Shown here one piece after another: positions 21,457-33,239 of a DNA stretch of 64,000 nt. The notes beneath the pieces were generated by a model, which saw only the letters and a program-made list of their open reading frames with translations, made no database searches and was not told where the DNA came from. Each line of letters opens with the position of its first letter. Within the stretch, counting starts at the first letter, position 1. A program made the translations under genes and the position numbers. Source of the stretch: Capitulum mitella (Eukaryota > Arthropoda > Thecostraca > Pollicipedomorpha > Pollicipedidae); the NCBI GenBank assembly GCA_030062745.1, contig CP099844.1, positions 8,951,551 through 9,015,550 on the forward strand, in the 5' to 3' direction.

Positions 21457-22559
21457 CAGCTGGCCGGTGACCAGCCGGCACCAGCCGGAGGCGGAGCCGG
21501 CTGCCAGATGAGAGAGGTGAGGCAGCGGCCTGAGGGCACCGTCGAAGAGGTGTCAGGGCTGCGGGTAACATCCGACCTGCTGCCTTTTGTAGGCATGCGC
21601 TGGTAGCAGCAGGCTGGCCAACCGCCCAGGACCACCAGGTCCGGCATCAGCTGGACGTCAGCAGACATGGCGACGGTGGCCTGGCCGTCTCCAGGCTGGT
21701 GACGCCGAACTGGGCCGGCGCAACCCCGTTTCTGCGAGGGATGAAAAGCGAGATCGGGTGGGACTATGGACGCCACAGCATCATGACATTCGTACTAAAA
21801 ATGGCAGAGTAGTGAGGATCTGAGAGGCAAAGATATTACTTTTTTCATTGTGTTTTTATGTCGTTTGTGTGTATATATCGTGTATAATACAGCTAGATGG
21901 TGTAGTTTTTGGCATTTTGATGTTTTGCCGTTCTTGTCCTCGTTCTTGTTTTTGTTCTCTATTTTTCCGTTTTTTCTCATTGTAATATAGTTGTTTTTAA
22001 GTGGTACTGGTTTTAACGGAAATTGTAAATACGTAGGACCCTTCCGACGGACATCGCCTTTACGGTGGTGGGAGGGACTGCGCGCTCCTCAGTATTTGAT
22101 GGCCAGAAGGGAACCAGACTAAGAGTTCCCACTCAATGGCACTGTTAAGGCGCCCTAGCAGACATGAGATTCATTTGCAGACAAACATCAAACGCACAGC
22201 CGATCCCAACTCTCTGTCATTGTTTCTGCAGTGTCATGCAGGGAAATAAGGGTGGGACTTCGCAAAAACGACTGAGTGGAAGTGTTCATTTCAACTAAAA
22301 ACCTACGTTTTTGAGATTGCCCTTTCCATGCACCAACAAAGATCTTGTGTTTAAAATTCCAAATTAATGGGGGGGGGGGCGGGCCCTATCGAGGGAGGCG
22401 TAACGACCTCAAAACTCCACCCATAACTATGTATTTGTCTGCTTTAACGTGCCATAAAACCAAGTCGACATTTTTTAAACAGCTGCAGTTGAGCACTACT
22501 TTATCCAGATTACCAGTGACTAGTGTTACCGTCTGAATTCTGTTTCAGTTTTTAACACG
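21457..22559. other. Stretch without a supported gene
   Basis: Probably 3' untranslated and intergenic sequence. There is a G10 run at about 22369-22378. Nothing else can be supported. Confidence 0.5.
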
Positions 22560-23336
22560 CTGAAGACACTATCTTCAAATGCAACGAAAAGGAAATGAAT
22601 GTTGAGGCTACTCTATATGGTAACGGCACTTTGCAGATTTTAATGTATGCGTGGAGTTATGCGATCTTCGCTATGTGCGATCAGAAAGCAAAAAATAGCA
22701 AGGAAATTTAGGCTGCCTGCCTTCATTATACGTTCCCAAATACTGTGAAGTTAAATTAAGCGTTTAGGACAAAATTGGAGAAAATGTAGCCGAAGGCAGT
22801 AACACGCAGACAAGCTATGGTATGTTATGCTACAAGGAATTCAAGGTGCATATTATCCAAGTATTCTTAGAACTTCATGACTTCACCATCCAACTGGTAC
22901 ATGTCATTTTTCTTTCGGGCCCCAGATACCTTACCGTTTGTCAGTATTTCCAAGTTAAAATTTCATGGTGCTGAAAGATAGGTATGCACCCAACAACCGA
23001 TCATGCATTCCACTGCCAATGTTTGTGCTGAAGGTTTAAACCTGTGGTCTCACCCTCGTCGGGCCTCGTTCGTGACTGTCACGTGACATTTTTGCGTTTC
23101 CCCTCTTTCACGCGAACTCAAGAAAATTGACAAATTGGATTAGACGTCGTCGCTTATATTTTCCTTTATTTCTTGGGCTGGTTCTTAGTCGTGATAAGAC
23201 TGGTGGATCAGTTTAGTTCAGCTCAGTTCAGTTTATTCACGAATCTTTCCAACGCGTGGATTACTGTTTGATCCGAACCACTTCAGAGCAGTACATGCGC
23301 GATAGTTATGCAGATAAAACTAGGCAGTCAGACACG

Positions 23337-23669
23337 TCAAGGTATAGAAGACAGTCCGTCAGGTTTGCGTGCAAGCTCTCCACGGGTTCGAGAGGTGGTG
23401 ATGACCGGCGACAGGCGGTTCCAGGACGAGACCGCACGATACGAAAAAGCTCTGCGGGCCACAGACAAACGGAAAGTCGGCGGCTCTAAGGCGCCGGCCG
23501 CCAACGCCCGGGTGGCACATTGGTACACAGCAGTACGTGGAGAGAACAGGGACCGGACCTTCATCGGAGCACGCGAGCCGTTCAGGGCTCGGAAGACACC
23601 AATGCTGTCGCGCCTCGCAACTAAGTCACGTACGGCGCGCCAGCCTGGCGCCCTCAAGGTCGCCGACAC
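23337..23669 (-). pseudogene. LINE C-terminal segment
   Basis: The frame contains RAFSYRAVSSWNRLSPVITT. This is the conserved end of Jockey/CR1-type ORF2 proteins, downstream of the reverse transcriptase. It ends GELARKPDGLSSIP. It is separated from the reverse transcriptase frame by about 150 bp with a frame change. Confidence 0.7.
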
Positions 23670-23815
23670 CGAATCCCGCTTACGAGCCCCGGAGACGATC
23701 CTGGCTCAAAAGTTCACCACCCTCTGAACTCTGCTAAGGTGGCACGATACGGCCCCGCCCCAGACCGAAAGGCAGTAAAAGATGTGCGGGAAAACATGTG
23801 ACTGGACTAGGAATG

Positions 23816-24778
23816 TCAAGACCCGAGCATAAGATGGTGACGTATCTTATACAAGCAGAACAGGATGGAGTTACACTTTTTGGTAACCTTGGATATGTGT
23901 TCCTCCCAGGACAAGGAGTTGCCGATAGTGACCCCCAGCACCTTCACGGACGGAGAAGGGGTTAGTATGTGGCCGGCAAAGTTAAGATGGAAGAATGTGG
24001 TCATCTTGAGGTCATGGGCTGTGCCAACAAGGAACAGGGTTATTTTAAGTGGATTCACTTTCAAGAAGTTGGATATAAAGTAGAATTTAACGGCAAAGAA
24101 AGTCTCTTCTTGCCGGGACTTCAGGATGTATAAATGATCAGGATGTGCGGAGTCTAGCAGCCGAGTGTCATCGGCATAGGACACTAGACGCCCGTGAGGC
24201 ATGTAGGATGGAAGGTCGTTCGTGAAGATGTTGAAGAAGATAAGACCGACAATGGACCCCTGCGGAACACCGTGGAAGAGAGGAAGGGAGAGAGAACCAC
24301 CTCTCATCACCTGCCGCCGATCGGCCAGATAGTTCTCGAACCACCTGGGATCGATTCCATACCATTGGAGCTTGGTCAGGAGGGAGCCATGGTCGGCACT
24401 GTCAAAAGCCCGACTGAGGTCAATCGAGGTGACGGCGACGACGTGGCCACCGTCAATCCGACGCATCATCCACTCAACAGCGTCAACCAGGGCGTCCTCC
24501 GTCGATTGGCATGGTCTATATGCATACTGTGGTGGAGCTAAAAGATCGTACATTGCGAGATAAGAAGACAACTGTGTGCACACGATCTTTTCACATATCT
24601 TTGACAGCGCAGGTAAGATGGATATGGGTCTAAAATTGCTGGCGATGTCACGCGATTTGTGATTTGTGATCAGTGCAGAGGAAGAACAGAGGCCATTTTC
24701 CCGAAGGAAGGGAAAACACAAGTGGCAATAGAGCTGTTGATTAGATGAAGTAAATGTGGCCCGAGGGCGGGGAGACAT
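23816..24778 (-). pseudogene. LINE reverse transcriptase domain
   Basis: About 320 residues with RT blocks in order: NFRPISILPALSKICEKIV, YAYRPCQSTEDALVD, SIDLSRAFDSADH, GVPQGSIVGLIFFNIFTND, and the catalytic block LVSYADDTRLL (YADD). The end runs VLGVTIGNSLSWEEHISKV. The catalytic residues are present, but the frame is cut off from the endonuclease and the C-terminus. Confidence 0.9.
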
Positions 24779-24888
24779 TTTTGCAGCGCATACAGCGGCA
24801 CGCCGTCATCTCCTACCGCCCTCACATTCATGTCACAACGATGGCAAATAATTCATAGCTCTCGAGAGTACGGGGAGAGCCGAGGGAT

Positions 24889-25032
24889 GACTAAGACATA
24901 CCAAGACTTGATGTGGTCACGCATGGTGGTCGAGGTGGAAGTGGGGTGTCACCGTGGCTGGACTAAGACATACCAAGACTTGATGTGGTCACGCATGGTG
25001 GTCGAGGTGGAAGTGGGGTGTCACCGTGGCTG
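24889..25032. repeat. Perfect 72-bp tandem duplication
   Basis: 24889-24960 is repeated without a mismatch at 24961-25032, inside the linker between the LINE endonuclease and reverse transcriptase. Perfect identity means it is recent or an assembly stutter. Confidence 0.95.
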
Positions 25033-25553
25033 TCTGCTGCCAGCTCGGCAGCGATACGACGGCCGGCGGACGCAAAGTGTCGGTTGAAGTCATCAGCCTG
25101 TTCGGACATTTCCCCGGCGGCACCCCCTCCTCCTTGGCGGGTTGAGAGGCGAAGCTTGCAGAAATCTGGCACGTTCGGCAAGCATACTTTCACACAGGGA
25201 ATCGCGCTTAGCCCGAGCGAAAAGGCTGATAACGTTGCTACAAAGGCGTCGGTATGCGGCCAAATCGGTCTCGGTTCGGGATTGACGTCACTTCCGATAC
25301 GCGTCGTCCCGCTCCTGCATCAGTTGCCGCAGGTCAGGGCCAGTCTCTGGGCAATGGGAGCAACGAGGGGTCACCGTTCTGAGAGGACATTTACATCAAC
25401 CTCACTCCACGACACACGCACAAACTCGTCCAGGTTCCGGTCAATCAGCGTTTCACGATAAACTTGGTCCCAGTCCGACTGCGAAAGCTACAAACAGAGC
25501 GCGTCCCAATTCACCTTATGCCACGGACGAGCAGCGAAAGGCGTCGGACGATA

Positions 25554-26138
25554 TCAAGGGCGGCAGAAATGTGCACTTACAATGATGGTGAAGTGGTCGG
25601 CGATCGGCTCCGACAGCACCTGAACGGCTGACTCCAAATGCGGTACGTTCGTGATTATGTGATCTGAGAGCGACTCCGTCGGTGAAAGGTGCGTCGGTGT
25701 TCGGATGAGCTGAGATAGGCTGAGATCATTTAAAGCTGACTTGTGTCGGCGCACACCGGGGCTGTCCGGACGCAAGAGGTCAATGTTAAAATCACTTAAG
25801 CAAAAGGCTGGTTTGTCCAGGCTCACGGTGGCATGCAGTTGGTCATACAGATCATCAAGGCCGGTTGACATCTGCTCGGATGGTGGACGGTACACCACGC
25901 CAGCGACAACCGAGCGACGTCCTCCGCCAGGAATGGAGACCCACAGCGACTCGCAGGATGACCTGCACTGGTAATCGGTAGAACGACATAGGATGGCGAC
26001 ACCGCCGCCTCGGGCTGCGGCGGCGCGGCCACGGCCAGGCTGTGCCGGCCGGTCTCGGCGCGCCACCCTATGGCCGGGGAACACAAGTATCCTGTCCGCG
26101 GTCGGATCGGAGAGGCATGTCTCAGTAACGCACAACAC
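25554..26138 (-). pseudogene. LINE AP-like endonuclease domain
   Basis: The frame shows VTETCLSD (active-site Glu block), GGGVAILCRS, VVAGVVYRPPS, FCLSDFNIDLLRPDS and LSDHIITNVP, with a following DHFTIIVS. These are the endonuclease/exonuclease/phosphatase motifs of APE-type LINEs. The start of the domain lies in another frame just upstream (SNVRPLVPK near 26180). Confidence 0.85.
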
Positions 26139-28654
26139 ATCGAAGTTATGGTCCCGCAGAGCCTAGAGAACAAAGATCATCTTCGGTACCAGAGGCCGGA
26201 CGTTCGAATGACCAATGACCAGTTTACGTACCGGTCCAGTAGAGTTGGTCGGCGTCGCACGGCTTAACTGCTGAGTCTGCCTGATGGTTTTGAGAGTTAG
26301 TACGGTGAGGGTCCGGGACCGGGGCAGCGGCCCGCATTGCGGCCTCGCCCGAGAGGTTGACACTATCCCCTCGGGCGTCGGCAGGTGCTCCTCTCGACGC
26401 GGAGACGTCGCATCTGGTGGCGTCGCCCGGCCCGGCATCCGTGCCGGCACCGCTGTCCTCGAGCCAGCGCAGCTTCGACCAGTCGTCCTCCAGAGCAAGA
26501 TCACCAGTCTTAACGAACCTTCCTCTCGGGAGCGGGGGAGGGAGACGTCCGGCTCCCGTCCAGCCCACCGCCAGGGGCAGGAGAGCAACCGTTCGGGCTT
26601 TGACCAGCCTGCCGCTACGATGGTGAGAAACCGTAGAATTGCGCCCGGAATCTGCGAAAGCATTTTATTCAGGGTCATGTCGACATTTCTCACGTTAATA
26701 TGCGCGATGTGGCTACCTTCGGTGGACGTCTGGGCCGTCTTCACTCAGTTTACACACACAAACCATCGCTCAACCTCCACCCACCCGCTCGCAGCGCTAC
26801 TATGCAGTTAATGGACAACCCCAGCTCAGTATCGCATCGATTGCGGTCTTCTATTCTGGTCGCTTTTGCAGAACTTTTCACCTTGTCAGCTGACGAACCA
26901 GGCTGCATATCCCATCGGTTTATTTAGTGCCGACAGCCATGTTCCTTGTATGCAGACTGCTCCACCGCGTCAGGCTCTGATTTAGTTGAAGCACTTCTGA
27001 CAAGCGACCACCTCATCTTAGACGGTGGAGAAGATGGGATGGCACCAAAACAACCACACCTTCGCATGGAGGAAAAGAGGACTTGACGCTGTATGCTTTG
27101 GTTGTAGGAAAGGAATCCATTGTCGATAACTTGAATGGCGACCGCACCCTTGTCATGTTTGACTGTTTCTTTTTATACTTGGTTAGAACACCATAGTGTT
27201 CACGCGAAGCCATGATGCTGGCCCCTGCGCACGTTAATTTCGGCGGATTCGTTGTACATGGTCGAGGTCATATAGCGGGTCATATGGGGTCAGATAGCTG
27301 GACGAGACGTGCGTCATTCGGGTATCTAAGGAGCAAGTTTCACGTCTTATGTACCTGAGCGTATATATGCAAGGATCTGGGAAAGATGACTGAGAGTTTT
27401 AACGGTTTATTCGGTGACTGTTATTACATTATTATTATTAAGTTATTACAGGGGTTTTTTGGGTGGATTTTCCCACTGTCAAGACACGGTAACTGGAGCC
27501 AAAACGGAACCAACCCGGAGTCAAATCAAGAGTAAAGTAACAGTCTGACATTGAGGGGGCTTTGCCGCGGTAGTCCGGATAGAAAAGGGGTTTGCACGAG
27601 TTTCAAGACAGGAGTAAAAGAAGAGTTCGGCTGAAGAGTTTTGCGTTGATGGTATCAGAATAATAGCGAAGTTTTAATCCGAGTTAACAAGGAATAAAAC
27701 TGGAGTCATGCATTGCGAGTATGACGATGGTAATACCACGTTAAGGAGGTGATTTGTGAAGAGTCCCACAGATATCTTAGGGGCATTTTCGAGACGTGGA
27801 GAAAATCCCAGAGTTTTGCCATTGGATGAAATGACAACTCTGGTGAAACTCTTGCCAACAGCATAGGGGAGTAAATATTTTTTCACTGCATATGCTAGGT
27901 AAGGGCGATTTGTTGCTTGAACAGATCATTTGCAGGTCTTTCTAAAATCATCACTATCAAAACATTAACCAGATCAGTTAATTTTTATCATAATTATTCA
28001 TAAATGTGTATATTTTTTATAATTAAACAGAGAGGCAACCACAAATAAGCTTCACTTTTGAAGATTACTGTTCTGATGCACTTCCTGACATACATTTTGT
28101 GCAGCTCGTAATTTTCAAGTGGCAGCAAGGTACCTCGATTACATCGTATTGTATCGTATTATATCGACTATATCGTATCACCCAGACCACGTCATCTCTT
28201 ATTAGAGTCATGAATGTATCCGTAGTCCAAGATAAGCGCATTTTTGCGTATGTTTGGTTAATGCACCTCATCAGAAACTTCTGCGCAATACAGAGCGTGA
28301 GCGATTTGTTGACCCGTGGGCTACGTCTGGTCGCTGAACTTTGATGGATGCCGACTGCTGGCATTTTATATTGGCAATGGTAAATTTCTCTGAATGACGT
28401 TCAGTGACAACTGTATTCATATACACGTTTCAGATACGCTCCATGTAAAGGATGTGTACTGGCAACGTAAAGCAATTTGGCAACAAAAACGATGACATTC
28501 GTTGAACACATTGCAACTTCTAGCGTATTTTTATGACGACATAAAAGCTGTGTAGGTTTCAGTTTGTCGCAGAGGGTTTCATCAGGATTCCTCTTACGTC
28601 GTTCACGACTCGGTCGCCTGATAGAATTTATGTGCCTATGAGAATTATCATTTT

Positions 28655-29972
28655 CGCCCAACACGCGCACTGGAAGGGGATCTTTTGTGCACCCCTCACC
28701 TGTTTTTCTTGAATATCTCGGGAACGGATCGGAGCTGGTTGCTGCACTTGGTGCCATTTATGCCACTTGAATACCTCGTCGATTGACGCTGAAAAATCGG
28801 AAATCGGCCGGTATTTTTTTTAAGTTTTAAACATTTGAAGTCAGGTAAACGTAACGAAAATCACGATGGTCGCTGACAAATGGGAACTCTGCAAAAAACC
28901 AGCGTTCTACCTAAAATTATTGTTTGAACACAATCTCGCGACGTCATTTGGGCATAAAAAATGGATTTGCTAAGGCCAAAGCAGTGTCAATAAGGGCCAA
29001 GGTCATCAAAGGTCAAGGTCAAACAGCTTGTGACCTGATCCACATTTGCTTTGCAACATGTTGGTTTGTATGAAATATGCATCTAAACACCTTAATAAAA
29101 AACACGTGTGCGCACAATGTTACAATGACATATACCAGGGTCAGTGGAAATCAAGGTCATCAAAGGTCAAAGTCAAATATCTTGTGACCTGGCCCAGATT
29201 TGCTTCGCGACAAGTCGATTTGCATGAACTATGCATTCAAAGACCCTAATAATAGCACTTGTGCGCACATGGATACACTTATGCATACCAGGGTCATTTC
29301 AGATCAAGGTCATCAAAGATCAAGGGCAACTATTTTGTGACCGGGTCCAGATTTGCTTTGCAATGTGCCGATTTGTATGCAATATGCATTCAAAGACCCT
29401 CCTAAAAACACGTTTGGCACATTGATACTCACATGTATATACATATATATACATCAACATAAATATAAACGCTAGTAGTGACCAGAATGTACCGATGTTG
29501 ACTATCTTCACTGAAAATACGCCAAAAGATACGTGTAGTGCCCTTATTTACACTCCAGCTATCCCATGTTGCTCGAAATCTGGTCTGCAAAAGATGAAAA
29601 AATGACGCCATAGGTCAATGACCTGACATGGCCTTGACCCGAAATCATCCGTGAAGACGCCAAATGAATGGAAATTGTCGTATTCCACGTTTTAACGGCC
29701 AAACAAACACCCCTTTTCCGTTTCGATCGGAAAGTCTTACCGAATGGCCTGTAGGGGCCGAGAATGTCCAAACTTGACCTTTTTGACCCCATTTGGCCTT
29801 GAAGATATTAGTCTTGGGTCATGAAAATTTAACACAATGTAGACCGTTATAGCCCCAGCCTGTCCACTAAATTTCATGTTTCTAGCCCTTCCCGTTTCCG
29901 AGATTATAAGGGGACACTTTTGTGTCCCTTTCCAGTGCGTAATAGTGCGAAACCCCATACCACTGCGTGGGT
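28655..29972 (-). repeat. 1.3-kb interspersed repeat, copy 1
   Basis: Reverse-complementary to 61703-63003. It interrupts the left arm of the inverted duplication; the right arm runs straight through at about 35985. The ends are imperfectly inverted (CGCCCAACACGCG... at 28655 against the complement of ACCCACGCAGTGG at 29972). Inside are three units of about 153 bp (roughly 28990-29430), each with a nuclear-receptor-like AAGGTCA cluster and GACC-rich spacer. There is no coding frame, so it is probably a non-autonomous DNA element. Confidence 0.7.
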
Positions 29973-31085
29973 TAAATTGGGTATCCGGAATTTCACTCAA
30001 CCATGCACCGAGCGATTTTCCGAAACATTTCATGACATCAAAATTATTACGCAAATAAATGTGACTCGGAATTGGCAATCAACAGGTGTTCCCGCTGTAC
30101 ATGCAGTAAAAATAAATTTAAATACGTCATTAATCAATCAAACAAGCAGACCCACTTCAGAGGTTATCTCAGTTTGCTGGCTTCGCTCACTCACACAGTC
30201 CAAATGACCCAAAACAGCCAAATTTCCAGTTTTCCGACGAAATGATTGTTGTATGTAACGATCCACTTCGTTTTGTTTATTTGGCAAACAGTCTTGGCAT
30301 CCCGATTATGTTTATTCAAACGGCCGATGCCAAGTGATATGTAAGTCAGAAGCGTTGTTTAAAAAATGGACGTTTGTAGGAATGTAAATCGTGCCTCGAA
30401 AAACCAAATGGTAAGTCAAAGGAATCGTTGTACAATTCACTTCTGGGAACATGAAAATTGTTGATCTTTTTCTTCATTATAACAAATCCGAACACTTGCG
30501 ACGCTCTCTAAAACAAAAAAATATAGGTTTTCCAATATGATCTTTACGACTAGCTAATGGAGTTACATTACATACAGGTATTTCACGAGACTATTTCATA
30601 CGACATTTTGATGTAACAAAAGGCCACATGTACCCATTGGGGTTGTGCCATTCATGACTATATCATTCATTGCTTCATAAATACACACATACATACGCAT
30701 ACGCATACACATACACTGATAGATGCAAATGCACGGATACAAACACCTACGCCTACGGTAAATACACAAAAAAACGCATAAAACATGACCACCGATATAT
30801 CACACTCTGTCCGAGTCAAATGTTTTGAAACTGAGGGACACACCCCTTATTCTGCCGTATTTATCTAAGCTCCTCTTAAACGCTGCTAGAGGAGCTCTAC
30901 CTATTACATTCCTGGTCCTGATATCTGAAACATGTCACTAACATCTGATTTATCAACACCCTTAAATAGTTTGAAGACTTGAACCATATCTCTCCTTACA
31001 GCGTCTGGAATATGAAGAATGTAAATCTAACCTAACCAGCCTCTCTGAATACTCCACCTCTTTTCTGAGCCTCTAGTGCAATCCT

Positions 31086-31807
31086 AATTCATGGTTTGGA
31101 GCGATTCGTGACAAACGTTGACTGATAGATTCACACTGTGTAAATCCTGAGTGGAAATCTCTGGATGTTTGTAGGTTTGCGAGCATGCACAAAACTGAAT
31201 TAAACACCCAGAAACACTTTAACAGTCACAATTTGCATCCTTCGCCGGTACAGGAAGGTTTGGATAGCGCTCCTAATCTTTTTCGCAAGTGGCCCCAAAA
31301 CCACCGCTTTGATTGCTCTGAAACTTTGCATAGCTGAATTTCAAAACCAGCTGGCCACCGGCAATAATGCTTTCCGTCCATGGGCGGGTCACGTGGTTGC
31401 CACACGCACTACCCAGAAAATGTTTCAGATTTTAGGTAAGCCGTCATGCATAGTTAAATCCTAACAAATGAAAACATGCGTGAGAAATTTTTAGCATTTT
31501 TTGTGGAATTACGGAAATGGTGACAGTTAAAGGGAGTTTTATTGACGCGAAGGAGTTGGAAGTCGTGTTCCCCTCCATTTCACGGGGTCGCAACACGCCA
31601 CCTAGGCGACCGTATGGCGAATGCACTGCAGAGTGTCAGCAGTCCGGCATCATTTCCTCACTTCATGTTTTTTATGTATGCGGCGGCAGCCGGATACCCG
31701 GTTCGCCATGAGATGGGAGGAGGCGGCAGCGAACGCGTCCACTAACGTGTCCAGCATAAGGCTTACGTACGGCGTCACAAGGAAAGACGAAACCTCATGT
31801 GTTTCCT
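31086..31807. other. Spacer of the inverted duplication, left part
   Basis: No gene is supported. Weak frames at 31517-31745 lack splice context. The first exon of the signal-peptide-bearing gene at 31819 should lie here, because that exon enters in phase 2 without its own start codon. Confidence 0.4.
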
Positions 31808-31818
31808 CCATGTTTTAG

Positions 31819-31983
31819 CTCGTTGCTCCTGCAATTCTTGCTTGTAGCCCTCTCGCTACTACCGGTCACCGGTCAACTGCCGCAGGACTCTGTTCGGTAC
31901 CGGCCGGTCCCAGTCGCCGCAGTTCCTGCCAGCGCGGCGCCGGAGCTGCGGTCGTCGCCGGAGACTCAGTTCGGCCGCAGACG
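31819..31983 (+). CDS. Signal-peptide-like exon of an unidentified secreted protein
   Basis: 165-nt exon with phase 2 at both ends, between a ccatgttttag acceptor (AG 31817-31818) and a GTGAGT donor at 31984. It encodes a hydrophobic core, LLLQFLLVALSLLPVTGQ, then LPQDSVRYRPVPVAAVPASA and ends in GRR. This is typical of a signal peptide followed by a Pro/Val-rich mature start, as in cuticle-type proteins. The ATG exon upstream and the exons downstream are not identified. The tandem copy at 32078-32413 is frame-broken and lacks the acceptor. Confidence 0.45.
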
Positions 31984-32077
31984 GTGAGTCAGGCCACCGG
32001 TGCAGGAACCGGCGCGATAGGCTCCGATCGTCTGCCGCCCGAGGCCCGGACAGGAAGACCCCCATGTTTTATCTCGT

Positions 32078-32413
32078 TGCTTGTGCAATTTTCGCTTGTA
32101 GCCATATTCGTACTACCGGTCATCGGACAACTACCGCAGGACTCTGTTCGCTACCGTTCACCGGGCAGCTGCCGCGGGACTCCGTTCGGTACCTGTCACC
32201 GGGAAACTGCCGCAGGACTCTGTTAGGTACTGGTCACCGGGAAACTGCCGCAGGACTCTGTTCGGTACTGGTCACCGGGAAACTGCCGCAGGACTCTGTT
32301 CGGTACCGGCCGGTTCCAGTCGCCGCAGTTTCTGCAAGTCCGCCGCCAGAGCTGCGAGCATGCACAGCTGCCGGAGATGCGGTCGTCTCTGGAGACTCAG
32401 TTCGGCCGCAGAC
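32078..32413 (+). pseudogene. Decayed tandem copy of the signal-peptide exon
   Basis: Matches 31819-31983 at both ends (LLVQFSLVAIFVLPVIGQLP early, and the same GGCCGCAGACG|GTGAGT donor late). The inserted 38-bp repeats and a 25-bp insertion shift the frame, and the acceptor dinucleotide is lost. Confidence 0.6.
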
Positions 32414-32502
32414 GGTGAGTCAAGCCACGGGTGCAGGAACCGGCGCGATAGGCTCCGATCGTCTGCCGCCGGAGGCCGGGACAGGAAGACCGATGGAGGA
32501 GA

Positions 32503-32508
32503 TATATA
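32503..32508 (+). promoter_or_regulatory. TATA box of the signal-peptide exon at 32563
   Basis: TATATA in GAGATATATACCGCC, 55-60 bp before the ATG. A start of transcription near 32525-32535 (CTTGTCAGCAG, Inr-like TCAGC) would fit the usual arthropod spacing. Confidence 0.5.
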
Positions 32509-32562
32509 CCGCCGGACCGACTTGTCAGCAGCACAGCCTCCCGGAGACCACAGGGCAGCAGC

Positions 32563-32626
32563 ATGGAGCGACGCTGGCTGCTGGCTGCCCTACTGGCAAT
32601 CGCCTACTTTACGAACTACTCCTCAG
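32563..32626 (+). CDS. Signal-peptide first exon of a secreted Gly/Ser-rich protein (proposed)
   Basis: The ATG opens MERRWLLAALLAIAYFTNYSS, a textbook secretion signal, and the exon stops at a TCAG|GTGAGT donor (GT 32627) in phase 1. A TATA box lies upstream. The nearest plus-strand exon in the correct phase is the Gly/Ser-rich one at 36499, where the split codon becomes G|GC. That would give a 3.9-kb intron containing a LINE and part of the right arm. The exon itself is well supported; its linkage is inference. Confidence 0.6.
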
Positions 32627-33239
32627 GTGAGTGGGAATAACAAAGCCCGCTAACATGTATCACTGGACTTGAACGAGAGAACTTCTGAAACGCATGCGGA
32701 TCACAACAGTCTGGTCGCGGACTCTTATTGATCGCCAGTGGATGCAGTGAGCCACGTTCGTCTCAGCCTGGTCGCCAGCGGGAACAGAGAACCCCGGTCG
32801 TATCTCTGCCAGACCGCCAGATATGGACGGTCGCCCAAAGCTGGCCGCGTACTTAAGTGACGGCTTACAGGTGTCAAGTGCATGCTAGATAGGGCTGCAG
32901 AATGTGAGCAATAAGTAAGCTATAACTGTGCATAATCGTGGTAATGAATGCTGGGTATGTGAGGATGCCCTAGTATGTAAAGAAGCAAATCACATCGGAA
33001 TTGTGCGTGCCTGCAGCCAATAGTCTCATAAGCATTCACACTTGGGGGGCTGACGAATTGGATGGGGGCTGGCTAGCAGCAGGGAGGACTTGTTCAAGGT
33101 ACAACTGCGCATGCAATGTAAATCTGAGTGCTCGAAGTGATCTAGGGCAGCTGGAACGCCCTCCAGAGGTGCTTAAACTTTTTCAGCTGTTTATTGTTGG
33201 CACACATTTTACCCCTTTGCGTCTATTTTCGTTGAGTCG
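32627..33239. other. Intron or spacer
   Basis: No supported coding sequence. It lies between the signal-peptide exon and the second LINE. Confidence 0.4.

Larger units (their letters stand above)
23300..26750 (-). mobile_element. Broken APE-type non-LTR retrotransposon (CR1/Jockey-like)
   Basis: The minus strand carries, in order, a 5' Arg/Pro-rich leader (26.2-26.75 kb), an apurinic-type endonuclease, a linker with the FNRHFASAG motif (about 25090), a reverse transcriptase, and a C-terminal segment with YRAVSSWNRLSP (near 23410). The frame is broken between each part, so the copy is dead as sequenced. No target-site duplication was identified. A 5' fragment of the same family, in the same orientation, lies at 41.1-41.55 kb. 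Confidence 0.85.
22560..31085 (+). repeat. Left arm of a giant inverted duplication
   Basis: Blocks in this arm match the reverse complement of the right arm in strict mirror order: 22560-22950 with 44330-44730, 22995-23215 with 42000-42230, 26886-27560 with 39060-39765, 27890-28293 with 38466-38990, 28294-28654 with 35990-36352, and 29973-31085 with 34795-35985. By eye about nine of ten bases match over 28430-28640; other parts are more diverged. Arm-specific insertions include the LINE at 23.3-26.75 kb and the 1.3-kb repeat at 28655-29972. Confidence 0.8.
31808..32491 (+). repeat. Tandemly duplicated exon unit with an inner 38-bp minisatellite
   Basis: Unit 1 (31808-32059) and unit 2 (32060-32491) share the same start (CCATGTTTTA.CTCGTTGCT) and end (GGCC.GGACAGGAAGACC). 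Unit 2 contains about five extra 38-bp units of the type CACCGGGAAACTGCCGCAGG and a 25-bp insertion, and its acceptor AG is changed to AT. The array ends 12 bp before a TATA box. Confidence 0.8.

Noticed and set aside
28990..29430. CRISPR-like array, because of regular 153-bp repeats
   Set aside because: Units are long and diverged without constant short repeats and unique spacers; eukaryotic transposon interior.
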